Program-made: the position numbers and the translations under genes
Shown: positions 11,213 through 21,197 of the stretch, piece after piece
Position numbering within the stretch: the stretch's first letter is position 1
How the letters are laid out: each line of letters starts with the position of its first letter
The notes under the pieces: model-generated
Told to the model about the DNA's origin: nothing
Database searches by the model: none
The model's input: only the letters and a program-made list of their open reading frames with translations
Assembly (NCBI GenBank): GCA_023055425.1
Contig: JALGPY010000004.1
Coordinates: forward strand, 58,241,718-58,305,717
Source: Linanthus parryae
Taxonomy: Eukaryota > Streptophyta > Magnoliopsida > Ericales > Polemoniaceae
DNA: 64,000 nt
Reading direction: 5' to 3'

Positions 11213-11615
11213 GCTGTATTAATTTAGCAAGTCTCTTGTGTACTTGCTTTGATTCAGAAACATACCCTTCTTCAATCGATGTATTTGAAGTCCTAGGAAG
11301 AAGTTTAATTCTCCCATCATGCTCATCTCAAACTCCCTGCTCATAAGAATGGAAACTGGAGCAAAGGTTTCTTCATAATCTATACCTTCTTCTTGATTGT
11401 AACCTTAAGCAACTAACATTGCTTTGTTTCTGAACACCCATCTGGTACCAATGACAGACTGGTTTGTTGGTTCAGGAACCAGGTTCCAAACCTTATTTCT
11501 CTCAAACTCATTAAGTTCACTTTTCATAGCAATGATCCTGTCTGCTTCTTGTAAAGCTTACTTCACGATTTTTGGTTTTACAAGAGAAATAAAAGCATTA
11601 AAGGAAATAAGTTCT
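11213..11615 (-). pseudogene. Reverse transcriptase remnant of E2 (core deleted)
   Basis: The C-terminal part (stretch resembling SREFEMSMMGELNF, about 11345-11290) is joined directly to the region N-terminal to the palm (ARLEAIR-like stretch giving ETFAPV, about 11370-11350). Compared with E1 (2905-2514) about 390 bp are missing, including FLNG, PPGF and YVDD motifs. The junction lies near 11345-11360. Confidence 0.8.
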
Positions 11616-12936
11616 TCAACTATGATCTAGTTTGTGTGCCAGTGGTTGAATTTGATATGATATTATCAGCTGGATGGCATGAGAGATATTTAAATCTCTT
11701 TCTTGGAGACCATGGTTCAGGTTCACCACATATCTTCTCTGGTTTTGAAGTAGTGGCTTTGTCACTTGAATCCTTCTGATCATCATTTTCAAGGCTTTGA
11801 GCTGTATTTTCAAGGCCTTGAGAACTATTTTCAAGGTCTTGAAAATTTCTTCTATTTTCTTCTCAGCCTTTACTGAATCCAAGTGGATTCTCAATCTCTT
11901 CCTCTGATTCATGCTTGTTCAAATTCAAATCTGCAAAACTATAACTCAAAGAACCATCATAGCTTTCATCAAAAATAACATGAATGCTCTCTTCAACTAG
12001 TTTGGTTCTTTTATTAGAAACTCTATAAGCTTTGCTATTCAGAGAGTAACCAAGAAATATACCTTCATCACTTCTTGCATCAAACTTACCAAGATTGTCT
12101 TTTCGATTGTTATGGATAAAACAAGTACATCCAAAGGGTCTGAAGTAAGAGATATTTGGCTTCCCCCCTTTGAATAGTTCATAGGGGGTCTCTTTTAGAA
12201 TAGGTATGATCAAGCACCTGTTCAAAATATAATTTGTTGTATTCACAGCTTCTGCCCGGTAATGTTTTTGCAACTTGTTCTCAAGAAGCATTGTCCTTGA
12301 CATATCTTCAAGAGTCATGTTCTTTCTTTCAACAACACCATTATGTTCAGGAGTTCTTGGAGCAGAAAAATTGTGAGAAATACCATGCTTATCACTGAAT
12401 AAATCAAACTCTAACTGATCAAATTCTCTACCATGATCACTTCAGATTGAATCTACATGTAGGTTTTTCATGTTTTGAAGTTCTCTGCAAAGCTTTGAAA
12501 ATTTAGAGAGAGCTTTAGATTTTTCTTTGAGAAACATAACCCAAGTGTATCTTGAAAAATAATCTACAACAACTAGCATACACCTTTTACATTTTGGAGT
12601 AGAGTTCCTCATAGGACCACAAAGATCCATATGAAGTAATTCAATAGGTCTAGTTATACTTACAAACTCCGTTGGCCTGAAGGAGCTTCTGGTCTGCTTC
12701 CCTTGTGCAGGCTTTGCATAACTCGTCTACTTTGAACTTGGTGGATGGAAATCCTCTTTCCATGTCTTTAGAAATCAATTTGTTAAGAGTATGCAAACTG
12801 ATATGACCAATTTTCCTATGCCAAAGCTTTGAATCCTCTTTCAAGGCCTTGAGACACTTCAAACTTTCACCTGCAACTTTGTTAGTCAGAAAAGTATAAG
12901 CATTGTTTCATCTGGAGGATGTGAGAATAAAATCTC
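11616..12936 (-). pseudogene. Integrase and hinge region of E2 pol
   Basis: Pre-integrase zinc region with KLWHRKIGHISLHTLNKL and CKACTREA (12862-12650); catalytic core with MDLCGPMRN and VVDYFSRYTWVMFL (12630-12442); C-terminal part with EAVNTTNYILNRCL, LFKGGKPNISYF and SDEGIFLGYS (12318-11863). In the hinge (about 11850-11780) the family palindrome is read as coding sequence, giving repeated QGLEN/QSLEN peptides. The core VDDYSR Asp pair reads VDYF here, so a catalytic neighbour is altered. Frame breaks near 12640, 12430 and 11880 disable it. Confidence 0.8.
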
Positions 12937-12937
12937 C

Positions 12938-13243
12938 TTATTTCTCATTTTGCACCACAAACTTCTCTTTATCAAAGATGACTTTGTTGCCATTATCACA
13001 AAGCTGAGATACACTAAGCAAGTTAAACTTCAAACCTTCAGCCAGATAAACATCAAAAATAGAGTTTTCAGAATTTGTACCAACTTTTCCAATACCAAGA
13101 ATATTGCATTTTACTTTTTCACCAAGTGTTATTGAACCTTCTGATTGCTCCTTTAATTCTGAGAATAGAGATCTCTTTCCACTCATGTGTCTTGAGAAAC
13201 CACTGTCCATGAACCACTTCTGTTCCTTGGTGAAAACCTGCAA
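12938..13243 (-). pseudogene. Aspartic protease of E2
   Basis: Open from 13243 to 12938. WFMDSGFSRHMSGKRSLFSE contains the catalytic DSG; it is followed by EGSITLGEKVKCNILGIGK and LKFNLLSVSQLCDNG, which are standard copia protease features. Only the Cys of the usual DSGCSRHM has changed (to Phe). It is in the expected place between the second gag zinc knuckle and the pre-integrase region. Confidence 0.8.
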
Positions 13244-15104
13244 GCACCAACCACTACCTTACCCAGCTGTTAGACCAAGTGTGGAATTTGGATTCATATT
13301 CAGGATCAACCATGTTAGGTGGTCTAACCCCTTTAGGAACCCAACTCTTCTTAACCTTTCCTTTAAGTTGAAAAGGAAAAGTGTTCCTAATTATGTGAGG
13401 GTCTGTTCTTCAAAAAGGACAAGTCATTTTAACATGACCAGTTTTACAGCACTAATGACAAGTAGGAGAGGTTTTGTTTCCATCTTTCATAAATCTGGTA
13501 TTGTTTCTTCTTGGAAAGTTTGGATTGAATCCAATACCAGCTTTGTGAACAGACTGTGAGCTTCCTCCAAGAATCAAGTTCAACTTCTGTTATGATCCAG
13601 CAAGCTTGATTTTGACTAGTTCATATTCTTGAAATTTCTCAGTAAGAGTAGTCTTTTGTTTTTCTAAATCATCAACATGATGTCTTAGATTAACAAGGCT
13701 GTCATTCACAGAGGAGTTTTCAGTGACTACTTCATTGACTTGTGTTTTCAAGGATTTGAAACTGGTTTTCAAGGCCTTGAAATCACTATCAGTTTTCTTC
13801 TGAGAGATTTGAAGATTCTGATTTAGGCAAAAAAGTTGTAAATTTTCTTTTGCTTGCTCATGAACTTTCTCTTTCCAAAGCCTGATCTCTTTCAGATAAC
13901 ATCCTCATTTAAAAGCACTGTCCTGAGATATTCAGAAAGAGCTTCTTTTGGATTTGAAATTAAACAGTTAACCATTACCTCAATGTTCTTTTCAGAACTA
14001 TCATGCTTGGCCATGAAGCATATATTAGCATGTTCTTCTTCAGATTTAGATTCACTGGAGCTATCTGAATCACTCCATGAAGCTATCATGGCTTTCTTTC
14101 TTCTGTCATGATCTTTCTTCTGAAAGTTCTTGCTCTTTTTGTGTGGACAATCCCTTATCACGTGTCCTGCATCACCACACTCAAAGCAGTTCATAACTTT
14201 TGACTTGTTCTGTGAAGAGGACTTACCTTTGTAATCCTTGCTGCTGGATGGTCTATGACTTTCGCTGTTGAATTATTTGTTTCCAGAGTTTCTTTTCATT
14301 TTGAGAATCCTTGTCAAGGCTTTGGAAATCAAGGCAATTGGATCTTCTTCATCACCATCCTCAGTTTCAAGGCTTTCAATTCTCTCATTCTCTTTGGCTT
14401 TGAGGGATAGATTTTTTACACCTTCTGGGAGTTCTCCATCAACTTCATTCATAGATATCTCATGTGTCAGGAGCTTCCCTTGTAGGTCATCAAGTTGTAA
14501 AATTGAGAGATCCTGAGCTTCTTCAATAGCTGTGGTTTTTGGTTCCCATTTCGCCTTTGGAAGACTTCTGAGTATCTTCCTCACCTTTTCCTCATTGGAA
14601 AAGTGTTTTCCCAGTGAGTCAAGGTCGTTTACAATATCAATGAATCTCTTGAACATATCTCTGATGGAATCATCTGCATTCATTTTAAACAGCTCATACT
14701 GTCTGAGATAAATGTTGATCTTGGTCCGCTTGACTTCACTGGTTCCTTCAAAGGTAACCACAAGTTTATCCCAGATTTCTTTAGCAGTTGTGCATCCAGA
14801 GATCCTGTTGAATTCATCTGTACTCAAAGCACAATAAAAAAAAATTAATAGCCTTGTAGTTCTTAGAAAATTGCTCTAATTCAGAAGAGGAGAGTGAGTC
14901 TTCTATTTTGGGAGTTTTGATCCCATCTTTCTCTATATAGAAAGTATGGGGTCCATTTTGAATAATGGTCCAAAGCTCTAGATCTTGATCAATGATAAAC
15001 ATTTTCATGAGAGCTTTCCAGTGAGCAAAATTTTCTCCACAGAGTAGAGGAGGTCAGTTAGCATATCTTCCTTGTGAGAAGCCACAATCACCTGCAGTAT
15101 TCAT
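13244..15104 (-). pseudogene. Gag of E2 with coiled-coil spacer and two zinc knuckles
   Basis: ATG at 15104 (MNTAGDCGFSQGRYAN) then a TGA at 15056-15054. The body 14827-14273 carries the UBN2-type signature (CTTAKEIWDKLVVTFEGTSE, RKILRSLPKAKWEPKT). The first knuckle (about 14190-14150) is an intact CCHC, CFECGDAGHVIRDC. A Leu/Glu/Lys-rich heptad segment (13772-13590) predicts a coiled coil. The second knuckle near 13455-13415 has a stop within it. An A-run near 14835-14845 shifts the frame between the N-terminal piece (15008-14814) and the body. Confidence 0.82.
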
Positions 15105-15140
15105 GCTCACCAGATGGTTAAATATAATACAGTGATACAA

Positions 15141-15152
15141 GCTCTGATACCA
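15141..15152 (-). other. Primer-binding site of E2 (initiator tRNA-Met)
   Basis: GCTCTGATACCA on the plus strand, a 12-base exact complement-of-primer match, two bases from the 5' LTR at 15155. Confidence 0.93.
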
Positions 15153-15443
15153 ATTGAAAGTGTGAGTATGCAGATGTATAAGAACTAAGATACTCTAAAA
15201 GGGGGGTTGAATAGAGTATGCCAACTTTTTGCAGAACTTGTTAACATGTAGAAAAACTTGTGCAGACAATGAATTTCAAGGCCTTGAACACAAGTTCAAG
15301 CCTTTGAAAAGATGCAGCAAGTTTAGAACAGGTTTGAACTTGTTTTCAAGGCCTTGAAAACAAGTTCAAATCCTTGAAAGAAACAGTTTTTGTATGCTTC
15401 AAAAGTTGTGAAAGTAAATGAACTGAAAATGCACAAGACAAGT

Positions 15444-15452
15444 GATTTATAG
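15444..15452 (-). promoter_or_regulatory. Candidate TATA box of the E2 5' LTR
   Basis: The minus strand reads CTATAAATC. It is conserved in the E2 3' LTR and in E1, and E3 has a TATA-like variant at the same place. Transcription would start about 30 bp lower, leaving roughly 260 bp of R-U5 before the PBS. Confidence 0.55.
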
Positions 15453-15484
15453 AGTTCAGTCCACTTGGACTTACGTCTCTACCT

Positions 15485-15501
15485 CAGGGATTAGATCCCT
15501 G
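15485..15501. repeat. Conserved short inverted repeat upstream of the LTR TATA box
   Basis: CAGGGAT-TAG-ATCCCTG, a 7-bp perfect stem with a 3-base spacer, about 35 bp upstream of the TATA box. E3 keeps an inverted repeat at the same place with a different middle (CAGGGA-TCTTC-TCCCTG, 28508-28524). Confidence 0.6.
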
Positions 15502-16491
15502 AAGGATTTTCAACTCAATTCTTATTAATCAAAAGCTAAGCCCTAGAACTCAAGCACAGACAGTTCCCTTACTCTTTTACAGCTTGTGGTTTTCCCTAAC
15601 GTGTCTAGTACCTACTCTAGCTAACTAATTAACTAAGAATTGTCTATTGTTCACTTTGAACAATCCTTGAGAATGAATCTAGAAATAATACAAAAATTAT
15701 CTACCAATATAGCTCTATACAGAAGATCATTTAAGAGTAGAAAACTGCATTGAAATGCAGTGAACTTCTGTGTATGGATTGGAAGAGATGAAGAACTTCT
15801 TTGATGCTTGTCAATCCAGAATGCTTTCTCTGTATTTGTCCGTTGAGAATTGTGTTGTTGTTGCTTCGAATTTGAGCTCTTCAAATACTTCAAACAGCTC
15901 TGCAAATCTCGCCAGATTTTCAGCAACAACCTTCCTATTTTGTAGGCAACAGAGTTTGACTACTTTGAAATCTTCTCCAACGGCTGAATGATCATAATCT
16001 TCAGAGATATTTTTGTAATCCTTCATTTATTCATCATGAGAAGCTTTCAAACACGTCTGATTGATCACATGATCAAAGTATTCAAGTGTTACCAAATCTG
16101 CAGCAATCCAGTTTCGGAAACAATCCTGCAAAACTTAGAAATAATATTTCCTTCATTATCATGGTCAAACAGTTGATATAGTACGATTCAAAACATGTTT
16201 AACAATTTGTCTTTCATCATCTAACAACAGGTAATCAAACATATGCAAGATAGATAATAAATCAGATCAGAGAGATGGCAGAAAAACTCCCCCTGAGAAT
16301 ATGCTTTCAGGTTCAACAATTTAAAGGCTTTGAATCCAGTTTCAAGGCCTTGAAAATAGCCAAAACTATTTTCAAGCATCTGAATCTAATTCAAGGCTTT
16401 GAAAGCTGTTTCAAGGCTCTGAATCTAATCCAGTTTCAAAGCCTTGAAAAATTGCTTGGCTATTTCAAGTCTTGAACAACCTGAGATTTCA

Positions 16492-16609
16492 AATAGTATA
16501 AAAAATCTCCTCCTAACTTCAAGCTGAAAACTACATCAAGTGTTTCAAAACTTTGAAACCAGTTTCAAGACCTTGAAACAGCAAGCCTCTGAAACAAATT
16601 GAACTTACA
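16492..16609 (-). repeat. 5' LTR of E1, outer part after the E2 insertion
   Basis: Starts with the right TSD copy of E2 (AATAG, 16492-16496) and ends AACTTACA, the same terminus as the LTRs of E3 and E4. With 5871-6971 it rebuilds an LTR of about 1.2 kb. Confidence 0.85.
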
Positions 16610-17059
16610 CATCTAATTATTCAAAAGACTTGGACATCCACATTTATTGTGAATGCATTGTACTTTGTTGTTGGTAGTGGGTGGGACTGATACATTGAAA
16701 CATAAAAACTATAATTTTTCTTTAATTTTTTGTGGGACTTTCCAAGTTGAATTGTGAAACCCCGAAATGTCATTTTCTTTTCTCTTAGTAGGAAAAGAGC
16801 ATAACAGCGAAAGAGAGGCAACATACACAGAGAAAAACATTATAGTAAAAGAACAAAAGAAGCCAAAAAAATTATGTCCTACAGTAGCACTACAAAACTA
16901 CGATATACAAATTGCGATGGATTATTATTAGAAAACATTGAAACGTTAGCAGGACTTGCTGTGTACCAGACTACCAGCTTTTAAACTATGTATTATATTA
17001 TGGGTTTCTTCATCACTAATAAATAATTTAATAATAAACAAATAAACTACAATCAAAAC
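16610..17059. other. Host intergenic sequence
   Basis: AT-rich sequence right of E1 with no convincing ORF, RNA gene or repeat. It begins with CATCT, the possible TSD of E1. Confidence 0.5.
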
Positions 17060-17067
17060 TAATTTAA

Positions 17068-17178
17068 ATAATGTGCAAATGGGCTTTAACTCAGTTGTGG
17101 AATGTTAGAAACCCATGCATGTGGTCCCAGGTTGAAACCCAGCTATGAGATGTAATTCGAAAAAAAAAAAAAAAACAG
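17068..17178 (+). mobile_element. Possible tRNA-derived SINE
   Basis: About 85 bp followed by a run of 16 A. A box-A-like GGCTTTAACTCAGTTGTGG and a box-B-like AGGTTGAAACCC are about 35 bp apart, the arrangement of an RNA polymerase III promoter in tRNA-derived SINEs. Box B deviates from GGTTCGANTCC and I found no clear TSD. Confidence 0.35.
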
Positions 17179-17316
17179 AAAAAACAGAACTTGCACCTTA
17201 ATAATATCCTACGCGAAACTAAAAAATAATATAATGTATGGATTGATGAAAAATCTACACGAAATTTTAACATGGTGAAGTCAATGGTCATGTTAACGAT
17301 CCTTTCCAAGCCTAGT

Positions 17317-17364
17317 AAACCCTAAAACCCTAAGTTCTAAACTCTAAAACCCTTAACCCTATAC
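17317..17364. repeat. Degenerate telomere-like (CCCTAAA) repeats
   Basis: About 48 bp with repeated AAACCCTA and near variants (AAACCCTAA, AAACCCTTAACCCTA). It matches the plant telomere unit CCCTAAA imperfectly, so it is an interstitial remnant or telo-box cluster. Confidence 0.5.
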
Positions 17365-17579
17365 CCATGTAAAGACAACGGTCAACAAGAACATCAAAGG
17401 TGTAGTCAACGGTCAAGTCTGCACTCCCCACGACATCAAACAACTAGTTCCTGTCAATTGCAATCAATAGTCAAATATTAAGTTAACGGCCAAGTTAGCG
17501 ATCCCCACTCGGTCAAAGTCTTAGTTTCGCGAGTAAAGAAGTCATAGATAAACTCGAAAGTTAAAAGATAATTAAACTA

Positions 17580-17838
17580 CCACTGTGTTTCTTCTCTCTC
17601 TCCCCATTTGAAGTTTTTACACTATTAACCTGATCACTTTGTCCCGGTGGTTTGGATAGCAAATTGATGCAACTATTTGCTAATTTTTTTCATGTTGTTG
17701 TAGAGTAAAAAAAATCTCTATAAAACAATGAAAAAATATAAAAAAATCACATTGTTTTGGGATCCAAACCACCCGGTCAAAGTGACCCAAATACGAGTCC
17801 AAAAAATCAAATGGGGGAAACGAGAAGAAACAGAGTGG
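17580..17838. mobile_element. Stowaway-like MITE 1 (259 bp)
   Basis: Terminal inverted repeats CCACTGTGTTTCTTCTC and GAGAAGAAACAGAGTGG with TA on both sides (17578-17579, 17839-17840). Internal arms also pair (GGTGGTTTGGAT with ATCCAAACCACC), so the whole unit can fold into a hairpin. The TA duplication and ends are those of Stowaway elements of the Tc1/mariner superfamily. There is no coding capacity. The same family and length occur at 55902-56160. Confidence 0.85.
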
Positions 17839-17919
17839 TACTTGTTCTAGTCTAACTAAGTCAAACAATTAACTCAAACTAGTATACTGTCACGTCAATG
17901 GTAAACTTTACAGTGACCT

Positions 17920-18739
17920 TATGCTAAAGCCTAGAGAATTGCCTTACTCTATTTCAGCTTATGGTTCTTCCTAACATATTTAGTACCCACTCTAGCTAAC
18001 AGATACAATAAAAATTGCATTTTTTCCTCTTGAACAACTCACGATAAAGATGAATAAGTAATATAACAAATGATATACAAATAAAGGCTCAGAAAGAAGA
18101 ACACTGTGAACATAGTGAAGCAGTAGACTTGAAGTGTTCTTCTGGAAATAGGAATGGATTGAGTGGATGTTTGATCTTCCTCAATGATGCTTTTCAATCC
18201 GTGAGAGCGTTTTAATGTCTGTGTAATGTTCTGTGCTTATGAATCTCTCACAATCACTTCTCTTATTTTGTCAATCTCAATTGCAGAATATAAAGGATCC
18301 CTGCAGCTGAAATCCATAAAAATACACTAAAGATCTTTGACTCTCAAAAGCTTGCTCCACTGGCTAACTGCTTGATTTCCTCATTTATTTTGATCTGATT
18401 TTCCATCTGTAGTCTTAGGTCAAGTTCAGACAAGTTTCCATATCAGTAGGAAAAATTCCAGACTTGGATTTTCTTCTCTGCAAACCTATTAATAAAGAAA
18501 CTTTCTACAGTAGAGAGTTAGCTAAAATCCCCCGCAAACACTTAGGCAAATAATGATATTAAGGCATGATATAACACAAATCAGTTTTTCTTTCATCATC
18601 TAATATAGCATAATCAAGTACAAGAGATTAGAGATTGATTAGGAGGAAGAACTCCCCCTTAGTTCATGCTATGAACTGCTGTGTAGTTTCAAGGCGTTGA
18701 AAACTATTTCAAATCTCTGAAACAAACTGTGAACTTACA
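17920..18739 (-). repeat. Truncated 3' LTR of E4
   Basis: Homology to the family LTR starts near AAGCCTAGAGAATTGCC and continues to the terminal AACTTACA at 18739. The PBS-side part, including the TATA region, is missing. Confidence 0.75.
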
Positions 18740-18752
18740 ATATCCCCCTTGA
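18740..18752 (-). other. LTR-adjacent polypurine tract of E4
   Basis: The plus strand reads ATATCCCCCTTGA directly after the LTR terminus; the sense strand is AAGGGGGATAT. Confidence 0.6.
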
Positions 18753-19099
18753 TGATGAAAGAAAGAACCAATAATCTGTTAGAGCTGTAATTCTTCAAAA
18801 GATAGACATTAGAGCATAGCAGCAAGAGTTAAACAAAATCAAAATGAAACTAAGCAAATAAAAGCAAACTGAGCGCAACAACTACCACAATATCCAAAAC
18901 ATCCAAAACAAGATTATCATGGAGCTTAATAGAATACCCCTAAACTTCTTCTAAATTTCTCCACCTTTTTTACTTTCATCAAAAAATGTGAGAAAATGTT
19001 GGATGGATCCTTATTGAAAACTTAAAAGTTTTGAAAGAAATAAAAGTTTTTGAAGAAAAAGAAAGTGTTCAAGGATTCGAAAAATAAGAAAGAACAGGC

Positions 19100-20545
19100 T
19101 GGATTCAAGGCTTTGGGTTTATATCTGTCTTGTATCCTGCATCAACCTCTATGTCATCTTCTTCCTCTTCCTCATCCTCTTCCTTATCTTCTTCCTATAT
19201 AACTTCATCATTCTCAGCTTCTTCACCACGCTCCTGATCCTCAGCAGTCTTTACCTCTACTTCCTTACACCCATAATCCTTACCCCAAAAATGTGTTCAT
19301 CAAATAAGTCTCTGGTAGATCATGACTTCCTTGAGCCATATGTAATTGGTGTATCCTCTTCTTCGACATGAACCAAGTTGATACTCTTGAAAACACTCTC
19401 AATCATGTCCTTCATCTGTCTGAACTCAGCACCCACCTAATATTGACCCTGCTTTAGCTCATCTAGCTCATTCTAAATGAAGTCCAGCTTTTTAAGAACT
19501 TGAGATTAATCTTGGGTGGCAGAAGGTAGGGCTACTGGAGAATTTATGGATTTTGGCTTCAAAACTGTGTGGCTTTCAACTCATCAGCAGGCAATTCAGA
19601 GTAGAACTTCCTTTCTCCCTCACAGGTTTTCACAATTCCAACCTTTTGAAAGGAATTTTCATCTATCATTCCAAAACCATTAGTAATTGTCTCTTCCCTG
19701 TCAACAGGTATCTCCAGATGTGGAAAGAAAAAGGAGAGGAGGTTGGCATAGGGTAGAGGATGCTTCCTAGTCTTGGTGAAACTATATACAACATGTGTTC
19801 CATCACAAGGCTTGTCAGATCAATCTCATAATATGCATTTTTAGATACATCAGATATAACACCCTATCAGATATCAATTCTTCGAGTTTTATTTAGGGAC
19901 CACACACATCATCAAGATAGTAAATAAGATTTTGGCTTAAACAGTTAAGACAGAGTGAGTTAACTACTTAGAGGTAGTAGCTATACCAGGTAAAAAGAAA
20001 TATTGCTTAGCCAACTTAATACCATCAACCTTTCTGGGGTAGTTTTCTGTATTGCGCCTCTTTGGACACCCCAAGACACTAGCAAACTCAGCATGATCTA
20101 ATTGCACCACAATACCAGCTACCTTAGATGATATAGTCAAGCTCATAGTATTCAATTGTTTCAGATTCAGATAAAATATTCTGGTAATTCTAGGGTATGC
20201 TACTTTAGAGGGGTTTAGGATTTTCCAAAGAGAACTATGTTTCAGTCTCCTAATGCACTCCAAATTTGTATAATCCAACATGCTAGTACTGATCATACTA
20301 CAGTAAGAAACAGGGGTAGAAGAAAATCCATCTAACCAGATACCTCTTGTAGCATTAAAGACAAACCATTTAGAAAAGATAGTTCTCTTACCAGAAGTTG
20401 TTTTATCCTCCGAGTAAATCTGAATCTCCTTACCCTTATCTTTTTCAGAAATCTGTATCTCCTTTCCTTTTCCTTTTCTGAAGTCTGTGTCTCTTCCCTG
20501 TTCCCAATTTTTGAGGAGTCTTTACCTTCTTCATTGAGGTAGAGA
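19100..20545 (-). pseudogene. Envelope-like ORF fragment of E4
   Basis: The conserved core is open from 20296 to 19964, with NPSKVAYPRITRIFYLNL and VQLDHAEFASVLGCPKR, the same block as in E1 and E2. Below it, decayed counterparts of the HGYEIDL block (near 19840) and a Glu/Asp-rich tail (19300-19100) can be followed. The basic N-terminus is only partly present near 20540-20400. Many stops are present. Confidence 0.65.
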
Positions 20546-21197
20546 AGAAGTTTATAAGGGGATATAGGCTGACCTAGGGTGATTTAATAGGTTGCAAATT
20601 GATTAAACCACTACATTTTAGGCTTGCCTACAAACACTCTTACTGCCGAAATAATTATAAATAGCATGGACTCTTACCTAATGTCTTTAAGGTACCTACG
20701 CCCAATTTTATGATTGTTGGTGATTGTTACTACATGGGTATGTGATGCGAAAAACAAAACAATAGACTGGAAATGGCTCTAAATTATGTTTCTGATACAA
20801 ATTCATGGGTCTTCAAGTAGATGCTTTAATATAGATATGGATTTAGGTTGATGCTGTGTCGGAGCTTTCTTCTACGTTTTGTTTAGTACCCAGGCTACTA
20901 GTTTTTTGTGAGTATTAACTGTTCAGACTAAGAACATTTTCTACACTAACTTGGCAGGCATATCAATGCATGGTGTGAAATGATTTTGCAACCGTAGTGT
21001 AATGTAATATGCCTCATGGGCTATGTTTTAGGCAAAAAACGATAGTTACCATGAACATGCAGCCTTTGTGATGTTCACATGTAATATGCCATGCTCAAAA
21101 AAAGACTTTTGGTACTCCTACTCGCAGTTAATATTTTTTCTACGTTATTTCGGATGTTAGTGCGAAATTTGTGTAATGTATTATGTCTGGTGGGGGC
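20546..21197. other. Unassigned sequence between E4 and E3
   Basis: About 650 bp without a convincing ORF, LTR or repeat. It separates two truncated copies of one family, so the region was probably shaped by deletion or by an insertion I cannot recognise. Confidence 0.4.

Larger units (their letters stand above)
6972..16491 (-). mobile_element. E2: SIRE/Maximus-type Ty1/copia element inserted in E1
   Basis: A 9,520-bp element with paired LTRs beginning TGAAAG and ending TTTCA, PBS at 15141-15152, LTR-adjacent PPT at 8016-8027 and a perfect TSD (AATAG). Reading right to left it carries gag, protease, integrase, a remnant of reverse transcriptase, RNase H and the envelope-like ORF. The two LTRs differ in length (1,337 versus 1,044 bp), mainly through a deletion of roughly 290 bp in the 3' LTR. 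The reverse-transcriptase core is deleted, so the copy cannot be autonomous. Confidence 0.95.
15155..16491 (-). repeat. 5' LTR of E2 (1,337 bp)
   Basis: Starts TGAAAGTGTGAG beside the PBS and ends ATTTCA at 16491, followed by the TSD. The family palindrome occurs in a PBS-side cluster (15270-15390) and a U3-end cluster (16318-16480), including exact 16-mers at 15344-15359 and 16340-16355. Confidence 0.95.
1..16609 (-). mobile_element. E1: SIRE/Maximus-type Ty1/copia retrotransposon, left end outside window, split by E2
   Basis: Minus-strand element read from its 5' LTR on the right to an envelope-like ORF that runs off the left edge. The domain order gag, protease, integrase, reverse transcriptase, RNase H, then an envelope-like ORF after pol, together with long LTRs, is that of the SIRE/Maximus lineage of Ty1/copia. 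The 5' LTR is cut at 6971 by E2 and resumes after 16491, ending in CA at 16609. The 3' LTR is outside the window, so the TSD (candidate CATCT at 16610-16614) cannot be checked. Stops and frameshifts lie throughout, and a large deletion between gag and protease removes the second zinc knuckle. It is older than E2, which it contains. Confidence 0.85.
17920..20545 (-). mobile_element. E4: 3' fragment of a SIRE-type copia element
   Basis: Contains part of a 3' LTR (about 17920-18739), its PPT, a 3' UTR and much of an envelope-like ORF, all colinear with E2 and E3, and then stops. The left end is truncated inside the LTR and the right end inside the envelope-like ORF, so neither TSD nor PBS exists. 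RNase H and everything upstream are absent. Confidence 0.75.

Noticed and set aside
17270..17520. Cluster of GTCAA (W-box-like TTGAC) motifs
   Set aside because: Six or so copies in 250 bp of AT-rich sequence may be chance, and no gene is near.
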